A stretch of 64,000 bases of DNA from Pandoraea thiooxydans (GCF_001931675.1 NZ_CP014839.1:3162001-3226000); one strand, 5' to 3'; positions 33,448 to 43,138 are shown, counted from the first letter of the stretch. Numbers and translations: made by a program. The notes: generated by a model not told the origin, from the sequence alone.

Positions 33448-34569
33448 TCAGACCCGCTGCCGGGAAAATTCGGACAGCGCATCGCACAGCGTGTCGACTG
33501 CCGGCTCGGTGACCGCGTTGTAGAGCGACGCGCGCAACCCGCCGATCGAACGGTGCCCCTCGAGACCGACGATATTGCGCTCGCGCGCCGCCTCGACGAA
33601 TGCGTTGTCGAGGCGGGCATCGCCGAAGCTGAAGGCTACGTTCATCTGCGAGCGCCAGCGCGGCCGCGCATGAACGCGCACCGCATCGCCGAGGCGATCG
33701 AGCGTGTCGTACAGGCGCTGCGCCTTTCTCGCGTTGATGCGCTGCATCGCCTGCAGGCCGCCGATCTCGAAGCGCAGCCAGCGGGTAATCAAGGTCAGCA
33801 CATAAATCGCGAATACCGGAGGCGTGTTGTAGTTCGAACCGTGTGAGACATGAGTCCGGTAATCGAGAATCGCCGGCAAACCGTCCGGAACACGCTCGAG
33901 CAGCGCACGCCGGATTACCGCGACGGTCACGCCGGCCGGACCGAGATTCTTCTGCGCATGCGCGTAGATCATCGAGAACAAATCGGTACGGCATGGCTTC
34001 GAGAGAAAATCGGAGGACATGTCGGCAATCATCGGTGCGGCCAGCGCCGCGTCCCGATCGGGAAACTGCACGCCCTCGACGGTTTCGTTCGACACGTAAT
34101 GCAAGTAGGCCGCGCCTGGGCCCGTTTCGACTTCATCGAGCTCCGGCAGTTGCCGATAGCCGGTGTCGCGCCCGTCCCAGGCAACGCTGCGCCCGGGCAC
34201 GACCTTGGCTGCTTCGGCCGCGGCTTTGCCGCTCCAGTAGCCCGAGACGACATAGGCCGGCGGCATGCTCGGATGCGCGGCGAAATTCATCGGAATCATC
34301 GCGAACTGCAGACTGCTGCCACCTTGCAGAAAGGTGACTGCATAGTCATCCGAAATATTCATCAGCGCCCGCAGATTCTGTTCGGCTTCGTCGAGAATCG
34401 CGCGAAACCAGTCCGAGCGGTGGCTCATGCCGAGCACCGAGATGCCGGTCTCCGGCACCGCCACGATGGCTTCACGGGTCTGTTCCAGGACGCCGGCAGG
34501 CAAGGCGCCGGGTCCGCCGGAAAAATTGAGTGCGTTGGCTTTCATCGGGATGACATCGCGCGTGCTCAT
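33448..34569 (-). CDS. SerC-family aminotransferase (phosphoserine transaminase-like)
   Basis: 373 residues. Starts NALNFSGGPGALPAGVLEQ, has EMSHR-like GMSHRSDWFRAI, FLQGGSSLQFAMIPMN, and the PLP lysine in YAHAQKNLGPAGVTV; ends with RSIGGLRASLYNA. These are the hallmarks of phosphoserine/phosphohydroxythreonine aminotransferase. Its partner is not a serine gene but an ATP-grasp enzyme, whose stop overlaps the ATG here (ATGA). A specialised substrate is therefore possible. A second start, ATG at 34545, would remove eight residues. Converges on the IclR gene with 40 bases between. Confidence 0.85.
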   Translation of the reverse strand: MSTRDVIPMKANALNFSGGPGALPAGVLEQTREAIVAVPETGISVLGMSHRSDWFRAILDEAEQNLRALMNISDDYAVTFLQGGSSLQFAMIPMNFAAHPSMPPAYVVSGYWSGKAAAEAAKVVPGRSVAWDGRDTGYRQLPELDEVETGPGAAYLHYVSNETVEGVQFPDRDAALAAPMIADMSSDFLSKPCRTDLFSMIYAHAQKNLGPAGVTVAVIRRALLERVPDGLPAILDYRTHVSHGSNYNTPPVFAIYVLTLITRWLRFEIGGLQAMQRINARKAQRLYDTLDRLGDAVRVHARPRWRSQMNVAFSFGDARLDNAFVEAARERNIVGLEGHRSIGGLRASLYNAVTEPAVDTLCDALSEFSRQRV

Positions 34570-35813
34570 GCGGGCCGCCCGGCGGCTCGCCGCAACATGG
34601 CCTCGAACGCCGCGAATACGCGTTGTATTTGTGGCAGCTTGTAGGGAAACGTGGCGCTATCGTCCATATCGTGCACAACCATGCCGGTGGCGATTTCGAA
34701 GATCAGCAATCGCCCGTCGCTCGTTTCGGCGCAGTCGAAGCCGACATAGTCGAGCCCGGTCAAATCGGCGATGCGTTGCAGCGCGTCGCGGTGGCGCACT
34801 GCGAAGTCGGTGTCGAAGGTCGCCATCAGATCGGCCTCCTCCTGGCGACGCTCGGGGTGCGCGATCATTTCCGCATAGGGGTAGTGCACCATCCATTCGG
34901 AGGAGATCCCCATGTGGCAGACGAACGGCTTGCCGTCGATGATGACGATGCGATATTTGCGGAATAGCCCGTCGGCATCGCTGTAGTCGATAAACGGCGC
35001 AACGTAATATTCGGCCGCGTCGGACTCATTCAGGTATTGCGCCAGGGACGCCGCATCGGCAACCTTCACGAGCCCCTGTCCGGCGTGAGAACCGACCGGA
35101 CGAATGATGAACGGAAAATCCCGCCCCAGTGCGGCGGGCAGGTCGAAGCGACCGGCGATGGCATCGAGCACCTGTTCGCGGCGCAGGCGCAGTGTGTGCG
35201 CCATGCAGATGCCGGGCTCAGCGCCCAGCAGCGCGTAGGCCGCGTCGCGCGTGGTTCGACCGATGCAGCCCGGACGATTCAACACGCGCGCGGCGGGCCC
35301 GATATCGGCAATGAGCGTGGCGATGCGCACCAGCACCTCGGCGTTTTGATCGGAGGCGCAGGCCGCCACGAGGATCACGTCGTGCGCGGGCAGATCGGAC
35401 GGCTGCAGCGGCTGGTCGTCGATATAGAAGGCCTCGATCTGCAGATCGGCTTGCTCCAGCAGGCATTCGAAGGGGGTATTGGCCATCAGATCACCCGGCG
35501 CCTTGAGTGCCAGCACTTTTAACGGCGCAGGGTCGACGCTGGCCTGCTTGAGCCGATAATGCCGACGCAGTTGTATGGCCTGGGCCTGCACCGCGAGCGC
35601 CGCGGGCTTCTGGTATTTGAGCTGCAACACGAGCGACAGATCGAGCAGCGCGTCGGGGTCGTCGTGGTTGCGTACGTATTCGAGCAGTTGAGCGCCCAGC
35701 GGGGTGAGATCGCCGCCGGCGGTGACCTCACGAAGCAGCACCGGCAACCCGAGCAGCCGGTAGGTGAATGGAGTTGCCGCGTTCGGCGTCGGCGATGTCT
35801 GGTTGATGCTCAT
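34566..35813 (-). CDS. ATP-grasp domain ligase with N-terminal helical domain
   Basis: 415 residues. Residues 1-95 are helical and repeat-like (LLEYVRNHDDPDALLDLSLVLQ), residues 96-200 form an alpha/beta pre-ATP-grasp domain, and the rest an ATP-grasp domain of the RimK/D-Ala-ligase class: FIIRPVGSHAGQGLVKV (ATP-binding Lys/Arg loop), Tyr-Tyr-Val-Ala-Pro-Phe-Ile, RKYRIVIIDGKPF and the metal-binding FDCAETSDGRLLIFEIATG. Predicted to join a carboxylate to an amine using ATP. The product is unknown. Operon partner: SerC-family aminotransferase. ATG at 35813; upstream frame is a shadow. Confidence 0.82.
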   Translation of the reverse strand: MSINQTSPTPNAATPFTYRLLGLPVLLREVTAGGDLTPLGAQLLEYVRNHDDPDALLDLSLVLQLKYQKPAALAVQAQAIQLRRHYRLKQASVDPAPLKVLALKAPGDLMANTPFECLLEQADLQIEAFYIDDQPLQPSDLPAHDVILVAACASDQNAEVLVRIATLIADIGPAARVLNRPGCIGRTTRDAAYALLGAEPGICMAHTLRLRREQVLDAIAGRFDLPAALGRDFPFIIRPVGSHAGQGLVKVADAASLAQYLNESDAAEYYVAPFIDYSDADGLFRKYRIVIIDGKPFVCHMGISSEWMVHYPYAEMIAHPERRQEEADLMATFDTDFAVRHRDALQRIADLTGLDYVGFDCAETSDGRLLIFEIATGMVVHDMDDSATFPYKLPQIQRVFAAFEAMLRRAAGRPA

Positions 35814-35973
35814 GGGTGGCCTGCCTGGTCGCTTAATAGGCTGCCGTCGCCGCGCGGCACCACACCGCGGCGGCACGGTGCCCCGATGTGCAGAGCATAC
35901 GGGAACGAGCAACGCGGCAAGCCGATGAACAGGAGTCCGATTTGCCGCCTGTTCGGCCAAATGCCCGGCCCAT

Positions 35974-36010
35974 AAAAAAAGCCCGGCGGGTTGGCGCGCG
36001 GGCGTTTTTT
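35974..36010 (-). terminator. Rho-independent terminator after tRNA-Cys
   Basis: On the minus strand GCCCG...CGGGC is followed by seven T residues; the other flank is also an A/T run (TTTTTT on the plus strand), so it may work in both directions. It lies 13 bases beyond the CCA end of tRNA-Cys and closes the tRNA transcript. Confidence 0.75.
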
Positions 36011-36022
36011 CAGGCTAATGTC

Positions 36023-36096
36023 TGGAGGTGCGGGCCGGAGTCGAACCGGCCTAGCTGGCTTTGCAGGCCAGAGCATAACCGCTTTGCTACCGCACC
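36023..36096 (-). tRNA. tRNA-Cys(GCA)
   Basis: 74 bases with an encoded CCA (36023-36025). Acceptor arms GGTGCGG and CCGCACC pair perfectly, discriminator is U as required for CysRS, anticodon loop CTGCAAA gives GCA. It is the last member of a tRNA-Gly, tRNA-Gly, tRNA-Cys run downstream of pgsA and is followed by a terminator. Confidence 0.98.
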
Positions 36097-36254
36097 ATTC
36101 GGGGCCGTGCCGGAACTTCTCGCACGACCATGGCGGCTGTTGCTTGCGAGTGTGCGATGTAGTCGCCCCACCCGAATTCGCCAGCCGGCTTTTCAACCGT
36201 TATCGCATTGTAACCGCACGCCTGGGCTGACTCGCAGCGGGCCACCTGCGGCAC

Positions 36255-36280
36255 AAATAAAAAGGGAAGCTCGGCTTCCC
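36255..36280 (-). terminator. Rho-independent terminator downstream of tRNA-Gly
   Basis: GGGAAGC-CGA-GCTTCCC on the minus strand followed by TTTTTATTT. It lies ten bases after the CCA of the promoter-distal tRNA-Gly, between it and tRNA-Cys, and may attenuate transcription into tRNA-Cys. Confidence 0.8.
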
Positions 36281-36289
36281 TCGGGATCT

Positions 36290-36365
36290 TGGAGCGGGAG
36301 ACGAGTCTCGAACTCGCGACCTCAACCTTGGCAAGGTTGCGCTCTACCAACTGAGCTACTCCCGC
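36290..36365 (-). tRNA. tRNA-Gly(GCC), distal copy
   Basis: 76 bases with CCA encoded (36290-36292). Acceptor GCGGGAG/CTCCCGC, discriminator U, anticodon loop TTGCCAA gives GCC. Sequence identical to the copy at 36420-36495; the 54-base spacer between them has no gene. Confidence 0.98.
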
Positions 36366-36419
36366 ATTTTCTCTACAGTCATGCACGCCATCAAGGCGCG
36401 CAAATCTCGCCGATACAAC

Positions 36420-36495
36420 TGGAGCGGGAGACGAGTCTCGAACTCGCGACCTCAACCTTGGCAAGGTTGCGCTCTACCAACTGAGCTACTCCCGC
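36420..36495 (-). tRNA. tRNA-Gly(GCC), proximal copy
   Basis: Identical over 76 bases to the copy at 36290-36365, including the encoded CCA. First tRNA after pgsA (103 bases). A recent tandem duplication or gene conversion keeps the copies identical. Confidence 0.98.
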
Positions 36496-36597
36496 AATGG
36501 CGATGACTGCCGATCAGCGCCACGCGCGGAAACCCGGTACGCGGCGAGAGGCAGATTATGGGGCAAACGGGATTTCCGTGTCAACCCCGTCAGGGGC

Positions 36598-37191
36598 TTA
36601 AATGTGGGTGCCAGCCCGCTCGCGAATTTGCGGCCACGCCAGCTTGAGATAGTAGAGCATCGACCAGATGGTGAGTACGGCCGCCAGGTAAATCAGCCAG
36701 GTACCCCACAGGAAGGTATCGATATGCAGCGCGCCGTGGCTCAGCACGCCGTTGAAGAGCAAAAACGGTATCGCGGTCATCTGCGCGAAGGTTTTGATCT
36801 TGCCCAGCGAATTGACGGCGACATTGCGCGAGGCGCCGATATGGGCCATCCACTCGCGCAGCGCTGAGATGGTGATCTCACGCCCGATGATGATCAGCGC
36901 GACCGGCGCGCTGACGCGGCCGAGTTCGAGCAGCATCAGGAGCGCCGCGGCCACCATCAGCTTGTCGGCGACCGGATCGAGAAAAGCGCCGAATGCCGAG
37001 GTCTGGTTCAGGCGCCGCGCCAGAAAGCCGTCGAACCAGTCAGTCAGGGCGGCCAGCACGAAAATGAAGCACGCGACCCAGTTCATTTGCTGCGGCGAGA
37101 GCCAGTACAGCGGCAGGTAATACACGCCGACCACCAGCGGGATCAGGACGATCCGCAGCCAGGTCAAGAGAATGGGGACATTGAATGGCAT
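36598..37191 (-). CDS. pgsA: CDP-diacylglycerol-glycerol-3-phosphate 3-phosphatidyltransferase
   Basis: 197 residues with about five membrane segments. The CDP-alcohol phosphotransferase motif D-x2-D-G-x2-A-R-x8-G-x3-D-x3-D is present (DWFDGFLARRLNQTSAFGAF, then LDPVADK). It makes phosphatidylglycerol phosphate, the committed step to anionic phospholipids, in the inner membrane. ATG at 37191 begins at the conserved MPFNVPILLTWLR; the upstream extension is not family-like. It sits between uvrC and tRNA genes, as in E. coli. Confidence 0.96.
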   Translation of the reverse strand: MPFNVPILLTWLRIVLIPLVVGVYYLPLYWLSPQQMNWVACFIFVLAALTDWFDGFLARRLNQTSAFGAFLDPVADKLMVAAALLMLLELGRVSAPVALIIIGREITISALREWMAHIGASRNVAVNSLGKIKTFAQMTAIPFLLFNGVLSHGALHIDTFLWGTWLIYLAAVLTIWSMLYYLKLAWPQIRERAGTHI

Positions 37192-37326
37192 GGCAATCTG
37201 CTGTCGGGACGGGCGCAAGGTAAGTGGGTCAGGCTGCATTGTGCCGATTATGGCCCGCCCTGGCAATTCGCGTGCCTGCGCAGCAGGCGAGGCGATGCGC
37301 GGGGGCGGCGCGCCGCGCCCGACGCG

Positions 37327-39309
37327 TCAATGCAGTTGCCGGTAGATCTGCTCGGCCAGCGCATGCGAGATGCCTTCGACGCTGGCGAGCTCGTCGATGC
37401 TGGCCGCGCTCACGCCGTGCAGGCCACCGAAGCGCGCCAGCAGCCGCTGGCGCCGCTTGGCGCCGATTCCTTCGATTTCATCGAGGCGCGAGCCCTGGCG
37501 AGCCTTGGCGCGCTTGGCCCGCATGCCGGTGATGGCAAAGCGGTGGGCTTCGTCGCGAATTTGGGCGATCAGCATGAGCGCGGCGCTCTCGCGCCCGAGC
37601 TCCTGCGGCGCGCGATCGTCGGCGAAGACCAGGGTCTCCAGACCGACCTTGCGGCCCTCGCCTTTGGCCACCCCCACCAGCAGCCCGACATCGAGGCCGA
37701 GTTCCTCGAAGACCTGCCGCGCGACCTCGACCTGTCCCTTGCCGCCGTCGATCAGCACCAGATTGGGCATCACCGGGGCGGCAGGCGCGGTGGCGGCGGA
37801 TGACGTTTCGGCCAGCGCGGCGTCTTGCGCTTGCGCCTCGTGCGAAGCTTCCTCGATGGCCTCGTCGGCTGCCTCGGCTTCGGCTTCGATCATTTTGCCG
37901 TAGCGGCGGGTGAGAACCTGGCGCATGGCAGCGTAGTCATCGCCGGGCGTAATGCCGGCGATGTTGTAGCGTCGATACTCGCCGTTCTGCATTTTGTGGT
38001 GATGAAACACCACGCAGGATGCCTGGGTGGCCTCGCCAGCCGTGTGGCTGATATCGAAGCACTCGATGCGCAAGTCGCCCAAATCCTCGAGATCGAGCCC
38101 GAGGGTGTCGGCCAGTTGACGAGTGCGCGCCTGCTGCGTGCCCTGCTCGGCCAGCAGACGGGACAACGCGAGCTGAGCGTTTTGCCGAGCCATGTCGAGC
38201 CAGGCACGGCGGCGCCCCTGCGGCTGGCGCACGACGCTGACCTTGCGCCCGGCCTGCTCGGCCAGCAGGTCGATCAGCTCCCGTTCGCGCAATGCATGAC
38301 TGACGATCAGCAACGGCGGAATCGTCTGCCCCAGATAGTGCTGCGCCACGAAGGCTTCGAGGATACCGCTCTCGAGTTCGCCGGCGCGCGAAGATTCGGC
38401 GTCGGTGTCGGTGTCGAGCGCAGCCGTATCGAGGTGCGCGGGGAAATGGGCCTTGTCGCCCAGATGCCGGCCGCCGCGCACCATCGCCAGATTCACGCAT
38501 GCCCGGCCGCCTTCGAAGGCTACGGCGAGCACGTCGGCGTCGACGTCGCCGCTGGTCTCCACGGACTGCTGCTGCAGCACGCCGGACAATGCGCTCATCT
38601 GGTTGCGCACCGCGGCGGCCTGCTCGAATTTGAGCTCGGCGGCGTATGCCAGCATCTTTGCCTCGAGCGCCTTGAGCACTTCGTTTTGTCGCCCGGACAG
38701 GAAACCGGCGGCATTGCGGACGTCGCGGGCATAGTCCTCGGCACTGATGGCCCCGACGCACGGCGCGGTGCAACGGTGAATCTGGTGCAGCAGGCAGGGG
38801 CGCGTGCGGTTGGCGAAAACCGAGTCTTCACAGGTGCGCAACTGAAAGACCTTCTGCAGGATCTGCATGCTCTCGCGCACCGCCCAGGCGCCCGGGAATG
38901 GCCCGAAATATTGATGCTTGCGATCGGTCGCGCCGCGGTAATACGCCATGCGCGGGAACGCATGCTGGGTGATTTTCAGATAGGGGTACGACTTATCGTC
39001 GCGGAACAGAATGTTGTAACGCGGGCGCAGTGCCTTGATCAGATTGTTTTCGAGCAGCAGCGCTTCGGCTTCGGAGCGGGTGACGGTCGTCTCAAGCCGC
39101 ACGATGCGGCTTACCATGTGGGCGATGCGGGGCGACAGCTGGGTTTTGTTGAAATAACTCGATACGCGTTTTTTCAGGTCGCGCGCCTTGCCCACGTACA
39201 GCACCGTGCCGGCCACGTCGTAGTAGCGATATACCCCCGGCAGATGGGGCAATTGGGCCAGCGTGGATTTGGCGTCGAACGGCGTGTCGGCAGGAGCGGT
39301 GTCGGTCAT
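37327..39309 (-). CDS. uvrC: Excinuclease ABC subunit C
   Basis: 660 residues. N-terminal GIY-YIG nuclease ([20 protein letters not shown], residues 24-43), Cys-rich region with [16 protein letters not shown] motif for UvrB, RNase H-like C-terminal nuclease ([14 protein letters not shown]) and a helix-hairpin-helix pair ending at residue 660. It makes both incisions in nucleotide excision repair. An acidic Ala/Glu-rich insert of about 40 residues ([14 protein letters not shown] onward) separates the conserved [18 protein letters not shown] part from the RNase H domain. Confidence 0.97.
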   Translation of the reverse strand: MTDTAPADTPFDAKSTLAQLPHLPGVYRYYDVAGTVLYVGKARDLKKRVSSYFNKTQLSPRIAHMVSRIVRLETTVTRSEAEALLLENNLIKALRPRYNILFRDDKSYPYLKITQHAFPRMAYYRGATDRKHQYFGPFPGAWAVRESMQILQKVFQLRTCEDSVFANRTRPCLLHQIHRCTAPCVGAISAEDYARDVRNAAGFLSGRQNEVLKALEAKMLAYAAELKFEQAAAVRNQMSALSGVLQQQSVETSGDVDADVLAVAFEGGRACVNLAMVRGGRHLGDKAHFPAHLDTAALDTDTDAESSRAGELESGILEAFVAQHYLGQTIPPLLIVSHALRERELIDLLAEQAGRKVSVVRQPQGRRRAWLDMARQNAQLALSRLLAEQGTQQARTRQLADTLGLDLEDLGDLRIECFDISHTAGEATQASCVVFHHHKMQNGEYRRYNIAGITPGDDYAAMRQVLTRRYGKMIEAEAEAADEAIEEASHEAQAQDAALAETSSAATAPAAPVMPNLVLIDGGKGQVEVARQVFEELGLDVGLLVGVAKGEGRKVGLETLVFADDRAPQELGRESAALMLIAQIRDEAHRFAITGMRAKRAKARQGSRLDEIEGIGAKRRQRLLARFGGLHGVSAASIDELASVEGISHALAEQIYRQLH

Positions 39310-39411
39310 GAGTCGGGATGCTGCGGTGCGGCTGGGTCAGCTGGCGCGCCAAGGCGCGTGCGGCTTCCGGCTAAAATTGCAAGTTTAGATCAAACCACGG
39401 GATAGCCGCTG

Positions 39412-40584
39412 ATGCGCTTGCGCTGCGACATTTTTTGCACGGTCGTCGACAATTACGGCGATATCGGCGTGTGCTGGCGCCTGGCGCGGCAATTGGCCGC
39501 CGAGCACGGCTGGGCGGTACGGCTGTGGGTGGATGATCTCGCCAGTTTCGCCCGCCTGCGCCCGGAGATCGACGCGCAGGCGGCCCGCCAAAGCCTGGAT
39601 GGTGTCGACGTGCGGCACTGGCCGACCCCATGGCCGGCGCCACCGGCGGCCGAGATGCCTGCCGAGGTAGTCATCGAGGCGTTCGCCTGCGACATTCCGC
39701 AGGCTTATCTGCAGGCGATGGCCGAGTACAGGCCGGCCCCGGTGTGGCTGAACATGGAGTATCTGAGCGCGGAAGACTGGGTCGACGGCTGTCACTTGCA
39801 GCGCTCCCCCCACCCTCGTCTGCCGCTGACCAAGATTTTCTTTTTCCCCGGCTTCAGCGCCGCCACCGGCGGCTTGCTGCGCGAGCACGATCTGCTCGGG
39901 CGACGCGATGCATTTCTGGCACAAGGACAAGCGCAACGGGACTTCTGGAAAAATCTGTGTCTGCCGCAACCAGAGCCGCAAACGCTTATCGTCTCGTTGT
40001 TCGCCTACGAAAACCCGGTGCTGCCGGCCCTGCTCGCGGCATGGCGCGACGGCCCACGCCCGGTCACCTGCCTGATCCCCCAAGGGCGCATCAGTCCCCA
40101 GGCCGCTGCCTTTGTCGGCAAACCATCGCTAGGGCCCGGCGAAAGCGCGCGGCAAGGCGCCCTGACCATGCATGGCGTGCCGTTTCTGCCCCAGGACCGC
40201 TACGACGAATTGCTATGGGCGTGCGACTTCAATTTCGTGCGCGGAGAAGACTCGTTCGTGCGTGCCCAATGGGCCGCCAAGCCAATGGCCTGGCACATTT
40301 ATCCACAATCCGACGCCGCACATGCGCTCAAGCTGGACGCCTTTCTGAGGCGGTATTGTGCCGCGCTGCCGGCATCCGCCGGTGCGGCGCTGCAGCGATT
40401 CTGGCATAACTGGAATGGTTTCGACGCGTCGCCGCAGGCATCGGCGATAGCTGCGACGTGGGGAGAACTCGCACAGGCCATGCCGGCGCTCAGCGCCCAC
40501 GCACGAGCCTGGGCACAACACCTGGCGCGGCACGAGGACTTTGCCTCGGCGCTGGTACAGGTTTGTAAAAATCAGTTAAAATAA
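39412..40584 (+). CDS. earP: EF-P arginine rhamnosyltransferase EarP
   Basis: 390 residues. N-terminal CDIFCTVVDNYGDIGVCWRLARQL is the family start, with the general base Asp in the Asp-Asn-Tyr-Gly-Asp loop; the C-terminal Rossmann domain has NFVRGEDSFVRAQWA, the dTDP-rhamnose-binding segment. It transfers rhamnose from dTDP-L-rhamnose to Arg32 of EF-P, which rescues ribosomes stalled at polyproline. The efp gene follows 117 bases downstream and encodes Arg at 32, so substrate and enzyme are linked. Confidence 0.96.
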   Translation: MRLRCDIFCTVVDNYGDIGVCWRLARQLAAEHGWAVRLWVDDLASFARLRPEIDAQAARQSLDGVDVRHWPTPWPAPPAAEMPAEVVIEAFACDIPQAYLQAMAEYRPAPVWLNMEYLSAEDWVDGCHLQRSPHPRLPLTKIFFFPGFSAATGGLLREHDLLGRRDAFLAQGQAQRDFWKNLCLPQPEPQTLIVSLFAYENPVLPALLAAWRDGPRPVTCLIPQGRISPQAAAFVGKPSLGPGESARQGALTMHGVPFLPQDRYDELLWACDFNFVRGEDSFVRAQWAAKPMAWHIYPQSDAAHALKLDAFLRRYCAALPASAGAALQRFWHNWNGFDASPQASAIAATWGELAQAMPALSAHARAWAQHLARHEDFASALVQVCKNQLK

Positions 40585-40701
40585 CCAGCTTTTTCAAGTA
40601 TTTGCTGCTGAATCTGATGCCTATGCACCCGACGCGGGCCACGCTGGCAAAGCGGCAAGTGGGCACAATTCGACATAGGTATTGGTACAGGACTTAGCTT
40701 T

Positions 40702-41259
40702 ATGAAAACCGCACAGGAACTCCGCGCTGGCAACGTCGTCATGATCGGCGGCGAGCCGTTGGTCGTGCAGAAGGCCGAATACAACAAATCTGGCCGCAAC
40801 GCTGCCGTGGTCAAGATGAAATTCAAGAATTTGCTGACGGAAACGCCCAGCGAATCCGTCTACAAGGCAGACGACAAGTTCGATGTCGTGATGCTCGAGC
40901 GCAAGGAAGTGACCTATTCGTACTTCGCCGATCCGATGTACGTTTTCATGGACGCCGATTACAACCAGTACGAAGTCGAGAAGGACAACCTCGGCAACGC
41001 GCTGAATTACCTGGAAGACGGCATGCAATGCGAGGTGGTTTTCTACAACGAGAAAGCCATTTCCGTGGAACTGCCGACCACGGTCGTGCGCGAAATCATC
41101 TACACGGAACCGGCCGTCAAGGGCGATACGTCGTCGGGCAAGGTCATGAAGAACGCCAAGATCTCGACCGGCATGGAACTGCAAGTGCCGCTGTTTTGCG
41201 CCATCGGCGACAAGATCGAAATCGACACTCGCACCGACGAGTACCGCAGTCGCGCCTGA
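40702..41259 (+). CDS. efp: Elongation factor P, arginine type
   Basis: 185 residues, three beta-barrel (KOW-like, OB, OB) domains. The loop that reaches the peptidyl-transferase centre reads [12 protein letters not shown], with Arg32 at the tip rather than the Lys of the EpmA/B type, consistent with EarP next door. A strong terminator follows at 41281-41306. There are 117 bases to earP, so it may have its own promoter in that gap. Confidence 0.98.
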   Translation: MKTAQELRAGNVVMIGGEPLVVQKAEYNKSGRNAAVVKMKFKNLLTETPSESVYKADDKFDVVMLERKEVTYSYFADPMYVFMDADYNQYEVEKDNLGNALNYLEDGMQCEVVFYNEKAISVELPTTVVREIIYTEPAVKGDTSSGKVMKNAKISTGMELQVPLFCAIGDKIEIDTRTDEYRSRA

Positions 41260-41278
41260 GCGATTCAGCCAGCGGAAC

Positions 41279-41309
41279 AAAAAGCGCCTTGCGAGGCGCT
41301 TTTTTTATT
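41279..41309 (+). terminator. Rho-independent terminator after efp
   Basis: AAAGCGCCT (41281-41289), TGCG loop, AGGCGCTTT (41294-41302), then a T-rich tail. It starts 20 bases after the efp stop and separates it from the response-regulator gene. Confidence 0.92.
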
Positions 41310-41520
41310 GTCCGGAACTTTCTTCCGACTCCTTTTACAAACACGGGGATGAACAATAAGTTACGCCTGGCCTAAGTTGCCGCGCTGCAAAATCGGGGAA
41401 TGTTCCAGGCCGATCTACCCAGTGGCCCATTACGCGAATTCCCCGGCACCCAACCTGTCTGTGCGAAATCGCGAGTGCCGGCTGCAGTGGTTTTAGCGGC
41501 TCTACTATTTGGTGATTTCC

Positions 41521-42054
41521 ATGCCACATGTTTTGTTTCTCGAAGACGATCCGGATCGGATCGCTCCGCTCTCCGAAGTCGCCCGCGCGAGCGGATTCAC
41601 GGTGGATGTCGCCGCCGATTTGCAGACCGCACGACTGATGTTCGAGCGCACATCGCCAGATATCGTCCTGGTCGACCCGGCCTCGCCAAACGTTCACGAC
41701 GTGAATTTGCTGAAGAGCCTATCGTGGCAAGCCAGTCGCCCGATTCCGGTGATCGCCCTGCCCTCGATGGCCTCGCTGGACTGGCGTTTGCAGTTGATGC
41801 GCGCGCTGATGCTCGCCAAGACGCAATTCTCGCCTCCCGGCATGCCTCACGAGACGACGAGCGCCGCCCCGGTCCGGGATGGCGAAGGCGCGCTGACCTT
41901 TGCCCCGGGCACACCGCTTGCTCAGGTGGAGCGGCAGTTGATCCTGGCGACCCTGGCGGCCAATGGCGGCGTGCGCGGCAAAACCGCGTCGCTGTTGGGA
42001 ATCAGCCCGAAAACGCTCTACAACAAGCTCAAACAGTTCGGCACGCCTGTTTGA
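41521..42054 (+). CDS. Short response regulator: receiver plus Fis-type HTH
   Basis: 177 residues. Receiver-like N terminus (VLFLEDDPDRIAPLSEVARASG, then DIVLVDPASP with a candidate phospho-acceptor Asp), followed by a linker and a Fis-family helix-turn-helix at the C terminus (ANGGVRGKTASLLGISPKTLYNKL). The NtrC-type AAA+ ATPase domain is missing, as in RegA/PrrA/ActR. The conserved Lys of the receiver could not be located with confidence. No sensor kinase is adjacent. ATG at 41521; the gene converges on nagZ. Confidence 0.82.
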   Translation: MPHVLFLEDDPDRIAPLSEVARASGFTVDVAADLQTARLMFERTSPDIVLVDPASPNVHDVNLLKSLSWQASRPIPVIALPSMASLDWRLQLMRALMLAKTQFSPPGMPHETTSAAPVRDGEGALTFAPGTPLAQVERQLILATLAANGGVRGKTASLLGISPKTLYNKLKQFGTPV

Positions 42055-42109
42055 CGCTGCCGCCGGCTCCGTTTGACCGACCTTGCCGGCGTGGTGGCGT
42101 CGCCGGCTC

Positions 42110-43138
42110 CTAAAATACCTCGCGCAGCAATGCCAGGGCCGCTTGGTATTGCGCTTGCGCGTGTAGCTTTTCCCAGCGAAGCGCCTTGGTCTGCGGCAGT
42201 AATTGGCGAATACGCCTGGTCGCTACCGGGTCTTCCTGATAGCTCAGTTCGCGCAGTAGCTGATCCGCCTTGTCCGGACTGTTGCAGATCAGCACCATGT
42301 CACAGCCGGCGGCGAGTGCCGCCTGCGCGCTGGACACGACGTTGCCAGCCACGCTCGCGCCCTGCATGCTGAGGTCATCGCTGAAAATCACGCCGTTGAA
42401 TCCCAGCCTGGCGCGCAGGATGTCCTGCAACCATATCCGCGAGAAACCCGCCGGTTGCGAATCGACTTTCGGATAGATCACGTGGGCGGGCATCACGGCA
42501 GCCAGACTGAGCCCCAGCCACGCATACGGTTGAGCGTCGTCGTTCAGGATGGCATCGAGCGGCCGCTCATCGATCGGGACCTCCAGATGCGAGTCGGCCG
42601 CAACGAAGCCATGTCCGGGGAAGTGCTTGCCGCAGTTGGCCATACCTGCGAGCAGCAAGCCATGATTGAGGCTCTTGGCCAACAGGGTGACGACCCGTGG
42701 ATCGCGGTGAAAGGCGCGATTGCCGATCACCGTGGAGGCGCCGAAATCGAGATCGAGCACAGGCGTGAAGCTGAAGTCCACGCCGCACGCACGCAGCTCC
42801 GCAGCCAGCACATAACCCACGGCGGTAGCGGCGCGCGTGGCGAGCAGGACGTCTTTGTCCCATAGCGCGCCCAACTGGGCCATCGCGGGCAAATGGGTGA
42901 AACCGTCGGTCTTGAAACGCTGCACACGGCCACCTTCGTGGTCGACCGCGATGACGATGTCGTCACGCACTGCCCGGATCTGCTTCGTCAACCCGCAAAG
43001 CTGCGCACGATCGTCGAAATTGCGCGTGAACAGAATTACCCCGCCGGTCAGGGGATGGGCGATCCGTCGAACATCGGCTTCGCTAAGTGTCAGCCCAACC
43101 ACATCCAGCATGACCGGGCCCGGTTTGCGTTTACTCAT
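42110..43138 (-). CDS. nagZ: Beta-N-acetylhexosaminidase NagZ
   Basis: 342 residues, GH3 family. [21 protein letters not shown] is the family signature with the GlcNAc-binding Lys-His and catalytic dyad; [12 protein letters not shown] carries the nucleophile Asp. It removes GlcNAc from anhydromuropeptides in the cytosol during cell-wall recycling and so influences AmpC-type beta-lactamase induction. ATG at 43138 overlaps the acpS stop by 8 bases; an upstream in-frame start is inside acpS. Confidence 0.96.
   Translation of the reverse strand: MSKRKPGPVMLDVVGLTLSEADVRRIAHPLTGGVILFTRNFDDRAQLCGLTKQIRAVRDDIVIAVDHEGGRVQRFKTDGFTHLPAMAQLGALWDKDVLLATRAATAVGYVLAAELRACGVDFSFTPVLDLDFGASTVIGNRAFHRDPRVVTLLAKSLNHGLLLAGMANCGKHFPGHGFVAADSHLEVPIDERPLDAILNDDAQPYAWLGLSLAAVMPAHVIYPKVDSQPAGFSRIWLQDILRARLGFNGVIFSDDLSMQGASVAGNVVSSAQAALAAGCDMVLICNSPDKADQLLRELSYQEDPVATRRIRQLLPQTKALRWEKLHAQAQYQAALALLREVF

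Noticed and set aside
7290-36023. Region between tRNA-Leu and tRNA-Cys considered as an integrative element
   Set aside because: No integrase, excisionase, transfer genes or direct repeats of a tRNA end were seen; only the position argues for insertion.
36290-36495. Repeated 76-base units considered as a repeat array
   Set aside because: Both are complete tRNA-Gly(GCC) genes with CCA ends; only two copies.
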